Assembly (NCBI RefSeq): GCF_011386835.1
Contig: NC_088792.1
Location: 235,792,394-235,856,393, forward strand
Origin: Chrysemys picta bellii
Lineage: Eukaryota > Chordata > Testudines > Emydidae
Length of the DNA stretch: 64,000 bases
Direction: 5' to 3'
The position numbers and the translations under genes were made by a program. Below, piece after piece: positions 44,592 through 56,387 of the stretch. Positions within the stretch are counted from its first letter, which is position 1. Every line of letters starts with the position of its first letter. A model generated the notes under the pieces. The model made no database searches and was not told the DNA's origin. It saw only the letters and a program-made list of their open reading frames with translations.

Positions 44592-46076
44592 AAAATGTTT
44601 GTCATAGAAAAAAGTTCATTTGACACAGGTGTTGCAGTGAATTATTGAACATATTTTTTCCATATTATATGATGATATATATATGTTACAACTGAGATAT
44701 CAATTAGTATTCCTGTTTCAATTCTTGATGTTATGAAAACATAAAGAAATATAGATTATTTTGAACTAATGTGTAATGTCTATGCATTTAAATAAATAAT
44801 TAAAATGATCCGTATTTACATCTGATGTTCCTTTGAGGCACTTTTGTTTGTTTCTTTTGCTGTTTTATTTTATTTGTCTAACTAAAACCCTACGTAAGCT
44901 ATTTGGATAAAGAAGTCAAATTGGAAAGCAAGTGTTAGGGGACCTAAGGGTGGACATAACTGCAATTTGAAAATGTTTAGATATTTACTTCCTCTTCCTT
45001 CCTGAGCCCCAACAGGCCTTTCTGAAATCCCTCTTTGGGTCTCAGCAGGTCTGGCCATCTCTGCTAGGAGGGCTGTTATCTTCAAGTGTCATGAATTTGA
45101 AGCCTCAGCTTGAATTAAATGGTGAGGAGCTATATTATTGCGGCTTCTCACCAGGACAAGCTAATCTCATGAGATATGAACAGAGCAACCATCCAGAGTG
45201 TATCAGAGAAAGCCACATCTCAAAAGCACCTCAGTCTACCTACAGTACACAGAGACTTATATGGCCCTCATTATTGTATAAGAACCTATATTCTTCAGTA
45301 TTATATCTAATCTAACTAATGTGCTGTCATCAGACATGTTGGAAACTGTTTGTTTGGAGACAAAGAGAAACAGGATCAGAGATAACAGTAAGAATCAGAG
45401 AGAAGGAACATCCTTGGGATCAGAATAGGGAAAACTCTCAGAGGCTTAGTGGAGCAGAAAGGGCTCTGGGGCTTTGAGAGATAGTGTGGAAGTAAAGGAA
45501 CAGAAAAATGGGTGTGTTGGGGTGTTCTCTCCACACAAGCCCTAAGTGGGTTAGTGTGGGCCAGAAAGGGCCAATTAACCTTGTATGCTGCACCTGGAGG
45601 GAAGGCAGGGATTGATAAATCCTAACTGCTGATGAAGCCCAGGAAGTGATACCAGAAGGAGGCTTACAGGGAAGGGGCCTGCAGTCACTCTCTAGAGGCA
45701 AAGGGAGTTGGTCAGGAAGAAGGAGGAAGTCTAGTGGGAGAATAAGCCCCAGATTTGCCCTGGCGTAGGGAGTCTGGCAAGAGGCCAAGGGAGGTGAAAT
45801 AGCCACAGGGATCACAGGAAGCTCTGGTTGTAAATCTAGAGATAGACCAGATGATAGAGATATGGGGTAGTAAGGAGCTCAGGGAAACAGCACTAGGGAC
45901 TGAGAGGTGGAATGGAAGACCATCTGAGGTGGCATCGATGGGAGGTTATCCATCTAGCTACCATCCTATCCTTCCTCTGGGTGGTAGTAATCCCCTCAGG
46001 TTCTACCTGCTACCCTCATGGTCTGTCTGGATAGAAGTCAGTAATACGGACGTCAGAATGTTGCTTCAAGCAGAGA
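43397..46076. other. Intergenic, no gene seen
   Basis: Contains a (CCATA)n-like patch at 44381-44410 and the (TTTC)n run at 44538-44591. The stretch 45340-46060 is GC-balanced and may be an unclassified interspersed repeat. No frame has a recognisable domain. Confidence 0.4.
44538..44591. repeat. (TTTC)n microsatellite
   Basis: An uninterrupted tetranucleotide run of about 13 units, the second of this type in the window. Confidence 0.95.
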
Positions 46077-46417
46077 TGTAGTGGGGTGACCTGACCAGCA
46101 GATAACTTTCTCCAAAGAACTGGTAACAGTATATGTATTAACAATTGACCAATAAATACTGACGATGAGGGAGTTATTGATAGGTAAACAAATTAACAAA
46201 TCAGGAACTGTTGCTGGACAGAGTAAGGACTGTTGCTCAGCAGAGCAAGACTAGTGCCCTTCACATGAATCATAACCATAACAAGACTCTGAGACCTGCA
46301 ATCCTCAGGCCAGGAGTCCATTCTGCACATGTGCAGATCCACAAAGAGGCACACCTTGATAGACAGCCCTTAGGCTGCACTCATTATACTGGCACTATAC
46401 TATTAGCGCAGCCTACA
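46077..46417 (-). mobile_element. Putative 3' LTR of the minus-strand retroviral element
   Basis: On the minus strand a purine run (gaaagaaaagaaaaggagtgg, about 46421-46441) is followed at once by TG, as expected for a polypurine tract and the start of a 3' LTR. The candidate end at 46077 gives CA. I find no matching 5' LTR and no clear TATA box, so the unit is inferred from the tract and its position past env-like sequence. Confidence 0.35.
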
Positions 46418-46559
46418 TTCCACTCCTTTTCTTTTCTTTCCCAATGGGTCTGTCTTAGGTTGCCCCTGTCCTTTAGGGATCTTACGTGTCCTTGGTTCGC
46501 CAGCCCTCAAGGGAGGATATTCCTTAGGGTTATGCTTCATTTCAGGTCCTGTTTACAAT

Positions 46560-47210
46560 GTGCTTAACTAATTTAACAAGTTCATTTCGATTTTCATCTT
46601 CTCTTGAATACTTCACAGTCTAAAATACATTATTTTGGTCCAACAACACATTAAAAACATAATTAATACACAAACAATTTGTATAATGCATAATACAACT
46701 ATAAGATGTAGCATTACATTCAAAACTCTATTTGTGGTAGATGACCATTGCAAAACCAATTCTTACCAACTATGCTGGATAACATTTTTGATAATTTCAA
46801 CTTGTTTTGCAATTTTTCCATCAAAAATATTCATTGTTACCTTAATATTCCCTACCTGATGTTCTAATTTTGCATTAAGTTGTGTAATATATGTCTGGTT
46901 TTTCAACTGACATAGGACTTGGTTAGAAAATCCCCTTCAAGATGTTCCTGAAATTTCCTGATCCTTTAATACAATGATGGATACCATTTATTTTTGGTCT
47001 CCTACTTGAATTTCTTGGATACTTTGGTTGATGCAACAGGTACCTGCCACCACAGTGCCCACAACAGTAATATTTTGAGTTTTAGTTTGAAAATTAGCAG
47101 GTTCTCTAACATGGAAGTATACTTTACCTTCTCCCAAATAATTGAAGTGTTTATTGATACCTAATGCTGAAACCAATTCACAATCCCCTGGCTGATTAAT
47201 ACATGTAGAT
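46560..47210 (-). pseudogene. Possible env-like remnant
   Basis: The piece lies between the transposon block and the putative LTR. It has an open stretch of about 62 codons (47176-46988), then a broken segment with regularly spaced hydrophobic and Asn/Gln-rich residues as in a transmembrane-subunit coiled coil. The call rests mainly on position; no diagnostic motif was seen. Confidence 0.25.
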
Positions 47211-47216
47211 TGGTGA

Positions 47217-47395
47217 GTGTCCCATTCCCCAAATACAGTACCAATCTATAAAAAGGGAAATAAGGACAACAAGGGGAATTACAGACCAGTCAGCTTAACT
47301 TCAGTAACTGGAAAGATAATGGAACAAATAATTAGGCAATCAATTTCCAGACACCTAGAAGATAATAAGGTGATAAGTAACAGTCAGCCACACCA
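47217..47395 (+). pseudogene. CR1 LINE reverse-transcriptase fragment (left piece)
   Basis: The frame contains the CR1 ORF2 block VPIYKKGNKDNKGNYRPVSL followed by a segment ending VISNSQ. The match then stops abruptly where Penelope-like sequence begins. The second part of the same CR1 frame resumes at 49292, with about 50 codons missing between. Confidence 0.75.
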
Positions 47396-47397
47396 TC

Positions 47398-47712
47398 AGG
47401 GGCTTGTTCACCTGCACATCTACCAATGTGATCTATGCCATCATGTGCCAGCAATGTCCCCTGCCATGTACATTGGCCAAACCGGACAGTCTCTTCACAA
47501 AAGAATAAATGGACACAAATCTGACATCAATAATTATAACATTCAAAAACCAGTAGGAGAACACTTCAATCTCCCTGGACACTCAATAACAAACTTAAAA
47601 CAGGCAATTCTTCAACAAAAAAAACTTCAAAACCAGACTCCAACGAGAAATTGCAGAAGTGGAATTAATTTGCAAACTGGACACCATCAAATTAGGCCTG
47701 AATAAAGACTGA
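47398..47712 (+). pseudogene. Penelope-like GIY-YIG endonuclease remnant
   Basis: The open frame fused to the CR1 piece holds the GIY-YIG core MYIGQTGQSLHKRINGHKSDI-type block (first 17 residues MYIGQTGQSLHKRINGH) and the following GEHFNLPGHSITNLK. This domain nicks the target for Penelope-like retroelements. The Cys-rich lead-in (VIYAIMCQQCP) lies in a different frame, and a second frameshift follows near 47640. The gene is dead. The single 162-codon frame across 47217-47705 is therefore a chance CR1-Penelope fusion. Confidence 0.75.
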
Positions 47713-47789
47713 GAGTGGATGGGTCACTACAAAAACTAATTTCTCTCTGCTGATATTCACACCTTCTTGTCAACTGTTTGCAATGGGCC

Positions 47790-48974
47790 TGTGACGGGTT
47801 GGATCACAGAAACCCCCTTAGTAGCTGCCACCCGATGTGCAAAGACGACCCCTGCTCCTGTTTTCCCTGCCAGCTCAGGACTCCAGCACCCTGTCTTGCT
47901 GAGGCTGGCACTCCTGTCTGCTCCAACAAAGACCCAGGGTCTGAATTACTTGCCCCAAAGCTGCAGGTTTACCTGAAAACAGCTCACAGAAGTGTGCTTG
48001 TCTTTAGCATTCAGATGCCCAACTCCCAATGGGGTCTAAACCCAAATGAATCCGTTTTACCCTGTATAAAGCTTATGCAGAGTAAACTTGTAAATTGTTC
48101 ACCTTCCATAACACTAATAGAGAGATATGCACAGTTGTTTGCTCCCCCAGGAATTAATACATACTCTGAGGTAATTACTAAATAAAAAGTGATTTTATTA
48201 AATACAGAAAGTAGGATTTAAGTGGTTCCAAGTAGTAACAGACAGAACAAAGTAAATCACCAAGCAAAATATAATGTCTATGTCTAATCAAACTGAATAC
48301 AGATAATCTCACCCTCAGAGATGTTTCAGTAAGTTTTTTCCTCAGACTGGACACCTTCTAGGCCTGGGCACAATTCTTTCCCCTGGCACAGCTCTTGTTT
48401 CAGCTTAGGTGGTAGCTAGGGGATTGTTCATGGTGGCTCTTCTCTCTCTCCTTTGTTCTGTTCCACCCCTTTATATATCTTTTGCATAAGGCGGGGACCC
48501 TTTGTCCCTCTGGGTTTCCACCCCCCGCCTCACTGGAAAAGCACCAGGTTAAAGATGGAATCCAGTGATCACATGTCACTGCAAGACTTCATTACCCACT
48601 TGCCAGCACACACATATACAGGAAGACTCACAGGTAAAACACAGCCATCTGCAGACAAAAGTCCTGGTTAATGGGAGTCATCAAGATTCCAAACCACCAT
48701 TAATGGCCCACACTTTGCATAATTACAATAGGCCCTCAGAGTTATATTTTATATTTCTAGTTTTAGATACAAGAGTGGTACATTTATACAAATAGGATGA
48801 TCACACTCAGTAGATTATGAACTTTGTAATGATACCTTACAAGAGACTTTTTGCATGAAGCATATTCCAGTTACATTATATTCACTTATCATGTTTTTAT
48901 AAAACTATTCCAGTTACATTATATTCACTTATTATCATGTTTTTACAAAACCATATAGACTGCACATCGTGACA
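47790..48974 (-). mobile_element. Solo LTR inside the Penelope-like element
   Basis: The 1,185-base unit runs TG to CA and is flanked by gggcc (47785-47789) and gggcg (48975-48979), a 5-base duplication with one change. On the minus strand a TATA-like tatataaagg lies near 48470, so the element is probably antisense to the window. It splits the Penelope-like 3' UTR exactly: the host sequence reads through when it is removed. Confidence 0.65.
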
Positions 48975-49291
48975 GGGCGCCTTGATTACACTGAATTCAT
49001 TAGCACTACAAAGTGATTTTCCTCCCTTCTTGTCAACTGTTGAGAATAGCCCACTCCACCTTAATTGAATTGTCTCATTAGCACTGACCTCCCACTTGGT
49101 AAGGCAACTCCCATCTTTTCATGTGCTGTGCATTTATACCTGTCTCTGTATTTTCCATTCCATGCATCTGATGAAGTGCGTTTTAGCCCATGAAAACTTA
49201 TGCCCAGATACATTTGTTAATCTCTAAGGTGCCACAAGGACTCCTCATTGTTTTTGCTGATACAGACTAACACGGCTACCACTCTGAAACC

Positions 49292-49836
49292 ATTCCCAGA
49301 GAGTAGTTATCAGTGGTTCACCATTAAGCTGGGGTCCCGCAGGGACCGGTTCTGGGTCCGGTTCTGTTCAATATTTTCATCAGTGATTTAGATAATGGTA
49401 TAGAGAGTACACTTATAAAGTTTGCAGACGATACCAAGCTGCGATAGGTTGCAAGTGCTTTGCTGGATAGGATTAAAATTCAAAATTATCTGGACAAACT
49501 GAAGTAAATAGGATGAAATTCAATAAGGACAAATGCAAAGTACTCGACTTAGGAAGGAGCAATCAGTTGCACACATACAAAATGGAAATGACTGCCTAAG
49601 AAGGAGTACTGCGGAAAGGGATCTGGGAGTCAATAGTGGATCACAAGAAAAATATAAGTGAAAGTGTAACACTATTACAAAAAAGCAAACATAATTCTGG
49701 GATGTATTAGCAGGAGTGTTATAAGTAAGACACGAGATGTAATTCTTCCGCTCTACTCTATGCTGATTAGGTCTCAACTGGAGTATTGTGTCCGGTTCTG
49801 GGCGCCACATTTCAGGAAAGATGTGGACAAATTGGG
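49292..49836 (+). pseudogene. CR1 LINE reverse-transcriptase fragment (right piece)
   Basis: The translated frames contain [20 protein letters not shown] and the catalytic KFADDTKL, the A and C blocks of CR1 reverse transcriptase. Further CR1 sequence ('ttaggtctcaactggagtattgtg') runs to about 49836. Stops and frameshifts are frequent. The CR1 3' tail is absent. Confidence 0.85.
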
Positions 49837-50028
49837 CTTGCTATATTTCTCTAACACCATTCTCATATGTGTATGGAAAACAGCAGGGCTGTCCTTATAT
49901 CATTGGGGCAGGACTGTCCATACCCACTGGACCCCCACCCATGTGAAAGCAAGTCTATATTGGCATTCCCTGGCAAGCAGCAAGCTCCAAAATTCGTTGC
50001 TAACATCTAGTATGAAAAACCATTTCAT

Positions 50029-50570
50029 TTATAGAGAGATTTTAGAAATCATCTTTGGATAAGCTGCTACCTCTAGGGCCATAGGGTTAGCTAAATCATT
50101 TACTTTACAATAATCAATGGTCAATTGAAAATGACCATTTGGTTTCTTAACAGGCCATGCTGGAGAATTACAGTTTCTAACTGTAAAAAGCAACAAAGAG
50201 TCCTGTGGCACCATGCAACATGCGTCTGACGAAGTGGGTATTCACCCATGAAAGCTTATGCTCCAATACGCTGTTAGTCTATAAGGTGCCACAGGACTCT
50301 TTGTCGCTTTTTACAGATCCAGACTAACACGGCTACCCCTCTGAAGTTTCTAACCGGCTTCCAAAGTGTTCAGGGTGTCCGTTAGAGGTGCAATTGCCTC
50401 CCTGGGTACTAAATACGGTGGTTGTAGAGGAGGAATCTCCCGCCCCCACACACACATCTTCCAGTAAAATGTCAGTATCTATGGTTCCACTGTCCAATTT
50501 GTCCCTAGCCCACACAGCCAGGAAAATTAGGACCATCTCTTTAACCCATTAAATCGGCTAAGGGAGGACT
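50029..50570 (-). pseudogene. Retroviral reverse-transcriptase remnant, split by a Penelope-like copy
   Basis: On the minus strand, 50560-50345 carries the start of the RT fingers region. Beyond the inserted Penelope-like copy, the frame of 50181-50029 continues with the SPAWPVKKPNG and TIDY-type blocks typical of retroviral RT. Stops on the left side and the insertion make it non-functional. The catalytic YxDD block is not present, because the sequence is cut at about 50040 by the CR1/Penelope block. Confidence 0.7.
50182..50344. mobile_element. Penelope-like terminal palindrome in retroviral pol
   Basis: A 10-base duplication agtttctaac (50172-50181 and 50345-50354) flanks this copy. The arms 'gagtcctgtggcacc' and 'ggtgccacaggactc' are inverted around 'cgtctgacgaagtgggtatt'. 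The copy ends 'gactaacacggctacccctc'. It belongs to the subfamily seen at 52837 and has no coding sequence. Confidence 0.7.
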
Positions 50571-50599
50571 TTAGCTAAACTAAACTTTTAACAGTTCCT

Positions 50600-50906
50600 G
50601 TCACAGCTCCCATGGCAATATATCTCCCATCTCCTGCCTGAATTGGCCATAGGAGACCATTAGTTAAGTCTACAATGAGACTATGCTCCTTAGCATGTTA
50701 AGTTCCCAAATTTCTTCTGGACTGTTTACCACCATCTCCCCTTCTTCTTTGATTGTATGACCAAAGATTGTGACATTAGATGCAATTACAGAAACTGGGT
50801 GTCCAGTGACCCCTTGAATATTTCCCCTTCTGTTCCCTTCTTTAATACATCCTGTCATTGTAATTGCAGCCCCACTGTCTGCTAACATTTCTTTACAGGC
50901 CCCCAC
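50600..50906 (-). pseudogene. Retroviral aspartic protease-like remnant
   Basis: The minus-strand frame contains LADSGAAITMTG, the D-S/T-G-A active-site block of retroviral proteases, followed by a glycine-rich stretch and a flap-like segment. It lies upstream of the RT remnant, as expected for gag-pro-pol order. It is short and interrupted. Confidence 0.6.
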
Positions 50907-51419
50907 TATTGTAATTGAGACAGTGGGTCATTCCCAAGGGTCTGTTCCTAATTTACACAGTACAGACACGCTGGGTTAGGGCCCTTGACACCCCACCCCA
51001 CCCCTTTCCCACCCCCGAGCATAATATTTCTTCTTGGAATGAGTAACACTTGAGCCCACCTTACAACTCTCCTTTTTCATTCTATCACCCAGGCATTCTA
51101 AAAACTCTTTTTCCTACTTCTCCTTTCAGGGATTTATCCAGGATAATCCATCAGGCAATTTTTGTTCTCTAATTTTTCATTTTTTTTTATATTCCCGGAG
51201 TATATTCCCATAATTTCCCCAAACAATAGAATTTTCCCTTCAATTCATACTCCCTTGACCTCTTAAACGCCTTTCTTCTTGCCCTTTATATGTTCCCTTA
51301 CTCCTGTAGCCACACCCCCACCCCTTCAATTAGTTTCATGTTTTTTCTGTTTCCTCTTTGAATAATTTAGCCTCCACAACAGTGATAGTATCACTTTTCA
51401 CCAGTGCTGAGCCCTATTG

Positions 51420-52200
51420 AGCCTGTCAGTTAGTTTATTGAGAGTAGGGGTATATTGCTGAATGTAATCCTTAAAATCCTCTGGGGATGCTTCAAGGACC
51501 ATAACCAGAAATGCTTTCACACATATTAGTCTGAATATTTCTTAAAGTTCCTCATTGATATACCCACTCAGAAAAATCACTGGGAGATTCCTCTTTAAAA
51601 GGCCATAACATAGTCATTCTAAATTCACAGATGTTTTCTCATATAATAAATGTGCTAATCTACCAGCCGCCTCATTAGTGGATCCAGTAAATCCAATCAT
51701 ACTTGACTATAAAGGTCCAGTAGCATGAGGGAGCATAATACCCCAATCTTCATTTCTTAATTGGGCAACCTCCCCCACATCGGAGCCTGTAATCATCCAT
51801 TTAGTAAATTTATCCCAATTATCCATGGGAAGGGGACTCAATTCCTTTATAAACATTTGCACATCATCAAATTTAATAGGCACAGTGGAAGTGATGGTGA
51901 CTAGAATGCATTCCCCAGTTGCTACTGCACCACATTCTTCAGTTTTAACAAGGTAGGGGTACACTTTCAAAGGTTCAGTTGTCCCTCCCAAATAAGCAGA
52001 TGAAAGGGCCAATGGGAGGACAAGCTCAATATTGCTTCTCCCTCCCGGTGACAGATATTTAATTGGTCCTGAAGGGACATCAACTCATTTAAAAGGTGAT
52101 CTTGTTCAGCCACTACTTTATCATGTCCCTCCTCACTGGTCAAATACCTATTATTGACTGTTAGACCATGTAATTTATACTCTTCTTTTTGCTCTATATT
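51420..52200 (-). pseudogene. Gag-like remnant
   Basis: The minus-strand frames (one open 101-codon piece at 52012-51707, others broken) lie before the protease. The downstream piece has a capsid-like segment with the PEDFKDYIQQYTP-type spacing of a major homology region. No CCHC zinc knuckle was found between it and the protease. The call is by position and weak sequence character. Confidence 0.4.
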
Positions 52201-52824
52201 ATTAATAATAGTTTACTGCTCAGGCAGACACAACCAAAAATAATTACACAGTATAACTTTACAGGACCATATATTTCCATAAAGTTAAATGACTTCATCA
52301 GAGTTAGACTGGCTATATCTGAAATGGAAATCAAATACTCTCTGGCCTACCATATTGATACCTGATTATATATAAATAGGTGGGGTGACATCCTGGCCCC
52401 TTTGGAGTCAATGACAGTTTTGTCATTGACTTAAACATAGCCAAGATTTCGCCTTTTAAAAAGACACTTGAAAACCATATGCAATCCTCCATACTGTGTA
52501 TAAGCAGGTAATAGAAAAAAGAAGTAGAAACAAGTGATTGGAAAAAATCAAAACTATGAGTATAGTGCCAGTGGAAAATATATATTTTAACTGGATTCTT
52601 GAAAATTGGTTCTTTGGCTCATACAACTTACTCAGAGTTCATGCAATAAAGGAACTGTAATGTAGCGCTCATTTTAAAGGTAGACATTCCTAGTCCTAGC
52701 ACCTAGATTCACAAAGGCAATAGTCCCATGAAAAGTGTTCAGAATAAAAAAGGATTCAATAAGCAAAATATTTTATTTGGACCACACATGTCAATAAGGG
52801 TTCACTCTGGTTCAGCAGGGTAAC
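52201..52824. other. Intergenic, no gene seen
   Basis: Contains a short palindromic repeat near 52390-52455 ('gacagttttgtcattgactt'), of the dispersed 'agtcaatg' family. Nothing else is recognised, and the expected 5' LTR of the retroviral element is not visible. Confidence 0.4.
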
Positions 52825-52836
52825 TATACTGGATGT

Positions 52837-53007
52837 CAAGTATCAGAGAGGTAGCCGTGTTAGTCTGGATCTGTAAAAAGCAACAGAGAGTCCTGTGGCA
52901 CCTTTCAGACCTTGTCATGCATCCGACGAAGTGGACATTCACCCACGAAAGCTTATGCTCCAATACATCTGTTAGTCTTAAAGATGCCACAGGACTCTCT
53001 GTTGCTT
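52837..53007. mobile_element. Penelope-like terminal palindrome
   Basis: A perfect 12-base duplication tatactggatgt (52825-52836 and 53008-53019) flanks it. The arms 'caacagagagtcctgtggca' and 'gccacaggactctctgttg' are inverted, around 'catgcatccgacgaagtgg'. No coding sequence is present. Confidence 0.75.
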
Positions 53008-53019
53008 TATACTGGATGT

Positions 53020-54850
53020 GTGCATGTGTGCATATATACATGTTAATCAATTTGCTCAAGATTAGTTTAACCAAAGATTTTTTATGTATATCACCCCAAA
53101 ATAAACCTTTATACCATGTCACACTGTGATAGTCTGTTTGTGTTACAAATTAACAAAGTCTATCGGTACCTTTATATATACACACCTCCATTTGAGTTCA
53201 TGAGGTATTGGTCTTTAAAAATGTTTTCCTGTCAATGCTATAGAATATCCTGTGCTGGTCCTGGCAGCTCATGAAATATTTGACCTTAAAATTGCAATAA
53301 CCCACTTGTTTTATTTTGTTTTTATTCTATTCAAAGTTATTTGTTTCATCACAATATGATTTCCAGTTTATGATTAAATGAATTTTAATTTTGGGTCCAA
53401 AATTCCCTTACAAAGAATGTTTACATGATCAAAACTGCTTGCAGACAAGTGTATGAAAAGCAAATAAGGGGGGCAAACATGGTCATGCAACATGGCCACC
53501 CATGTAGTATGTTGTAAATCAAGTAGGAATTAACATTCTATGATTCACCTTTGAGTACTAAGGTAATATAAATATGTATCCACTATTAAACCACTGGAGG
53601 AAGGAACCAAGGAGGAATAATGATGGAACATTTACCTGCACTCATTTGAGCACACAGTCTGCCGTTTCCCCTGGTCTTTCCTATAGAGGATGTATGAGTC
53701 CCATCCCTACACCATTCATTTGTATAAAAGCCAGGCAGGAGCTGGCACTAACGTGTGTTTTTTCTTGTTTATAAGCATAGAAATACCAATAAGAAAGTAA
53801 AAACATGTTGTGGTACTGTTTAAAATAACAAATTTCCTCTTCAGGGTATTCTTTGTGTGTGTGTGTGGTGGTGGTGGTGGTGGTGGGCGGGGAGGGGGGC
53901 GTGTTCCAAATTCAAATAACTGAACTGGTCATCAGAAAAGTACAGGACTTTTCTTATCCCAAACATTTTCATTTTCCTATGGGAGTTGTGCTTTCAAAGA
54001 GAAAAATGTGAGCTGCATCATTACAGATTTTGAATGATCAGAGCCAGATTTTGCCACCTTTATTCATGTTGAATATTACCTTGCTTCAGGCAAAGCCCCA
54101 GATTCCTCGGGTCTAATCACAGAGTAAGGTAATATAAGTAAGGGTGGTAAAATCTGTCTCGTGATTATCTGTGAGTGTTAATGGATGTGCAGATCTGTAT
54201 ACAGTATATTGCTAATTTTTTACATTCCTTACTAATTCCATGATTTGACAATTCTTAACATTAATGTGTTGTGATATTGCCCTCTTTGCCCATATGAAAA
54301 AATATTTCTTTTAAAAAAAGAAAAACCTCTTCTAGTAGAATTTTTCAGCACTCTGGCTACACATAAACTAAGGTTGGAATCATCATTGGCTATTGTGATT
54401 TGATGTTGTATTGATTCATTATCAGCTTTAATAAAAGTCCACAAGCATTGTTATTATTGTTATCAATTATTATTTATTTATAGAAATGCCCACACTGTGT
54501 TAGGCCTTTCCAGATAATCAAGCAGAGACAGCTCTTAGCTCTTGAGACATTTCAATGTACAGTCAGACAGGCTCTTCACAGTTCCATTCACAGTCTCGTA
54601 ACACTCCACTGCAGCAGTTGCTCACGTGGAGAAGGAAAAACTGAGTGCATTTTTTAGCTGTCTTTTAATGTGCTTTAGCATCTGGAAACAAGGAGGAACC
54701 AGCACAATGTGACCATATCATTCTTTGTGGACCATGAGAACGTGTTCTGCAGTATGTTTTGAGAAACACAGTTGGAAACAATTCAAGAATACGTTGTCCA
54801 ATAAAATCAAAGAAAACTATTCTGCCTTTTTGATGGAATGTACAAATCAC
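53020..54850. other. Intergenic, no gene seen
   Basis: A TG/GGT simple repeat runs 53854-53886. A SINE-like patch near 54453-54550 starts with 'ttattattgttatcaattat'. Otherwise this is AT-rich DNA without recognisable features. Confidence 0.4.
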
Positions 54851-56340
54851 GCACTAGGGAGGAAGAGGTTAAGGAGTTGCTCTGGGACCAGGCAGATCCA
54901 CTCTTCTCCTCCTGCAATGCAGGCAGAGGCTGGAGAAGGAGTTTAAAAGGAGAGCAGAGTAGCTGGCTTGCTGGCAGAGAGCAAAGATGAGCTGACCTGC
55001 ACTCTGAGCTCCCGCTGCGTGAGGCCTGGCTACAGTGACCTGACCAAGCCTACAAAGAAGGGACCTGTGACTCTCTGAAGGTTAGACACGTTATCTGTGT
55101 GTTCAGTTCTTTGTTTTACCCTGTGGGAAGTGAGGGGATGGGTAGGAAGTGATCTAGGGAAGCAATCACAGAGCACCTGAGGGGGCAGGACTTAACTGCC
55201 TACCATTGGGCCCCTGGATTGGAGCCCACTGGAGAGTGCGGGCCTGAGCTCCCCTACCACCCTCTGAAGGGGGACAACAATGGAGGTCTGTCCCTCAATG
55301 GGGAACCTAGATGGGGGGAAGATCCTGAAAACCCCAGGGCCTTAACCATGAGACCCTGACCCAACGGGGAAGCCCTGAATCCCTTGCTTACTCCTGAAGA
55401 CCTCCCTATTGTTGGACTCTCTTTATACCCTGAAAGGGGTGTCCTTGAAAATGTGACCTGGCTGGAGGGTTGAATCACTAAAGACACATCCATACAGCAA
55501 AGAAAAAGCTGTGGCTGGTCCATGCCAGCCGACTCAGGCTCGTGGGGCTCAGGCTATGGGGCTGTTTCATTGCTGTGTAGACTTCTGGGCTTGAGCTGGA
55601 GCCTGGGCTCTAGGACTCTGCAGGATGGGAGCAAGAGATCGGAGGGGACTGACCAAAAGGACAAAAGAACTGCTGAAAAGCCAGTCTAGAATTCTGAAGA
55701 AAATACCTAAAGCAGCAGTAAACATCAGCAGTGGCCACAGCATTGGCAACATGGAAACAAAACAACTACGGGCTGAAAGGACAGAACGAAAAGAAGCTAC
55801 AAGGAGTAATCTGCAACTGTAACGACTGTGACCAGTGCAGAGAAGCTGAGCAGCAGCAGTGGTTTAAAGGAATACCAACGGATTTAACCAGTAAACTTGC
55901 CAGTTTTTAATACAATTTTTAGTGTAGTATAGTGGGCGATTTGTTGCAAACTGGCCACCTGTAACAAATCGCTTCCCTTAGAATCATTTGAACTATTTGC
56001 GATTGTCGTTTGAATGTGCTTTAACTTGCAATAAGGGATTGTGCCTTGTTTAGGATTTTTAGATTATATTGTATTAGGGATTATTAGTTATTTTAATAAA
56101 AGATACTTTGTTTTGGAAAGAATACTGCCTCTGTCAATTACTTTATCGGAAGGTTACATCTGTGTCTTTTAGTGTTTCACTAACAACATCGGAAACTTTT
56201 ACCTCTGGAAGAACAGACTAAGGGGGAAATTGGCAGGTTATTATACCACTGTCCCAAAATCCATTTGTCAAAGTAACGGGAGAATAAGCAGCCCCTCGAT
56301 TCCCCTGAAGACAGGAGCTGGAATTGTATTTAGCTGTTAT
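54851..56340. other. Unclassified interspersed sequences, LTR-like
   Basis: The stretch 54850-55480 has a TATA-like 'gtttaaaagg' (about 54941) and a GC-balanced body as in turtle LTRs, without definable ends. The stretch 55485-55640 has a MITE-like pair around 'ttcattgctgtgtagacttc', and a related segment lies at 60443-60590. An aataaa at 56095 precedes 'gatactttgttttgg', which resembles an R/U5 junction. These are inferences from composition and word content. Confidence 0.3.
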
Positions 56341-56387
56341 GTTTGGCCACACCAGGGAAGATTTGTACAATGTGTCTTACTTGGGCT

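Larger units (their letters stand above)
47396..49291 (+). mobile_element. Penelope-like element interrupted by a solo LTR
   Basis: The element starts in the GIY-YIG endonuclease frame (next entry), continues through its 3' UTR to 47789, is interrupted by an LTR, and resumes at 48975 with 'gggcgccttgattacactg'. It ends with the conserved terminus 'cagactaacacggctaccac' and 'tctgaaacc'. It is 5'-truncated and lies within a CR1 copy. Confidence 0.75.
46077..52200 (-). mobile_element. Decayed endogenous retrovirus with nested insertions
   Basis: The minus-strand order is gag-like (52200-51420), protease (50906-50600), reverse transcriptase (50560-50040), a 2.8 kb block of other transposons (47217-50035), then possible env-like sequence (47210-46560) and a putative LTR. 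This is the gene order of a retrovirus. Every frame is broken by stops or insertions, so it is a fossil. The 5' end and its LTR are not recognisable. Confidence 0.6.
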
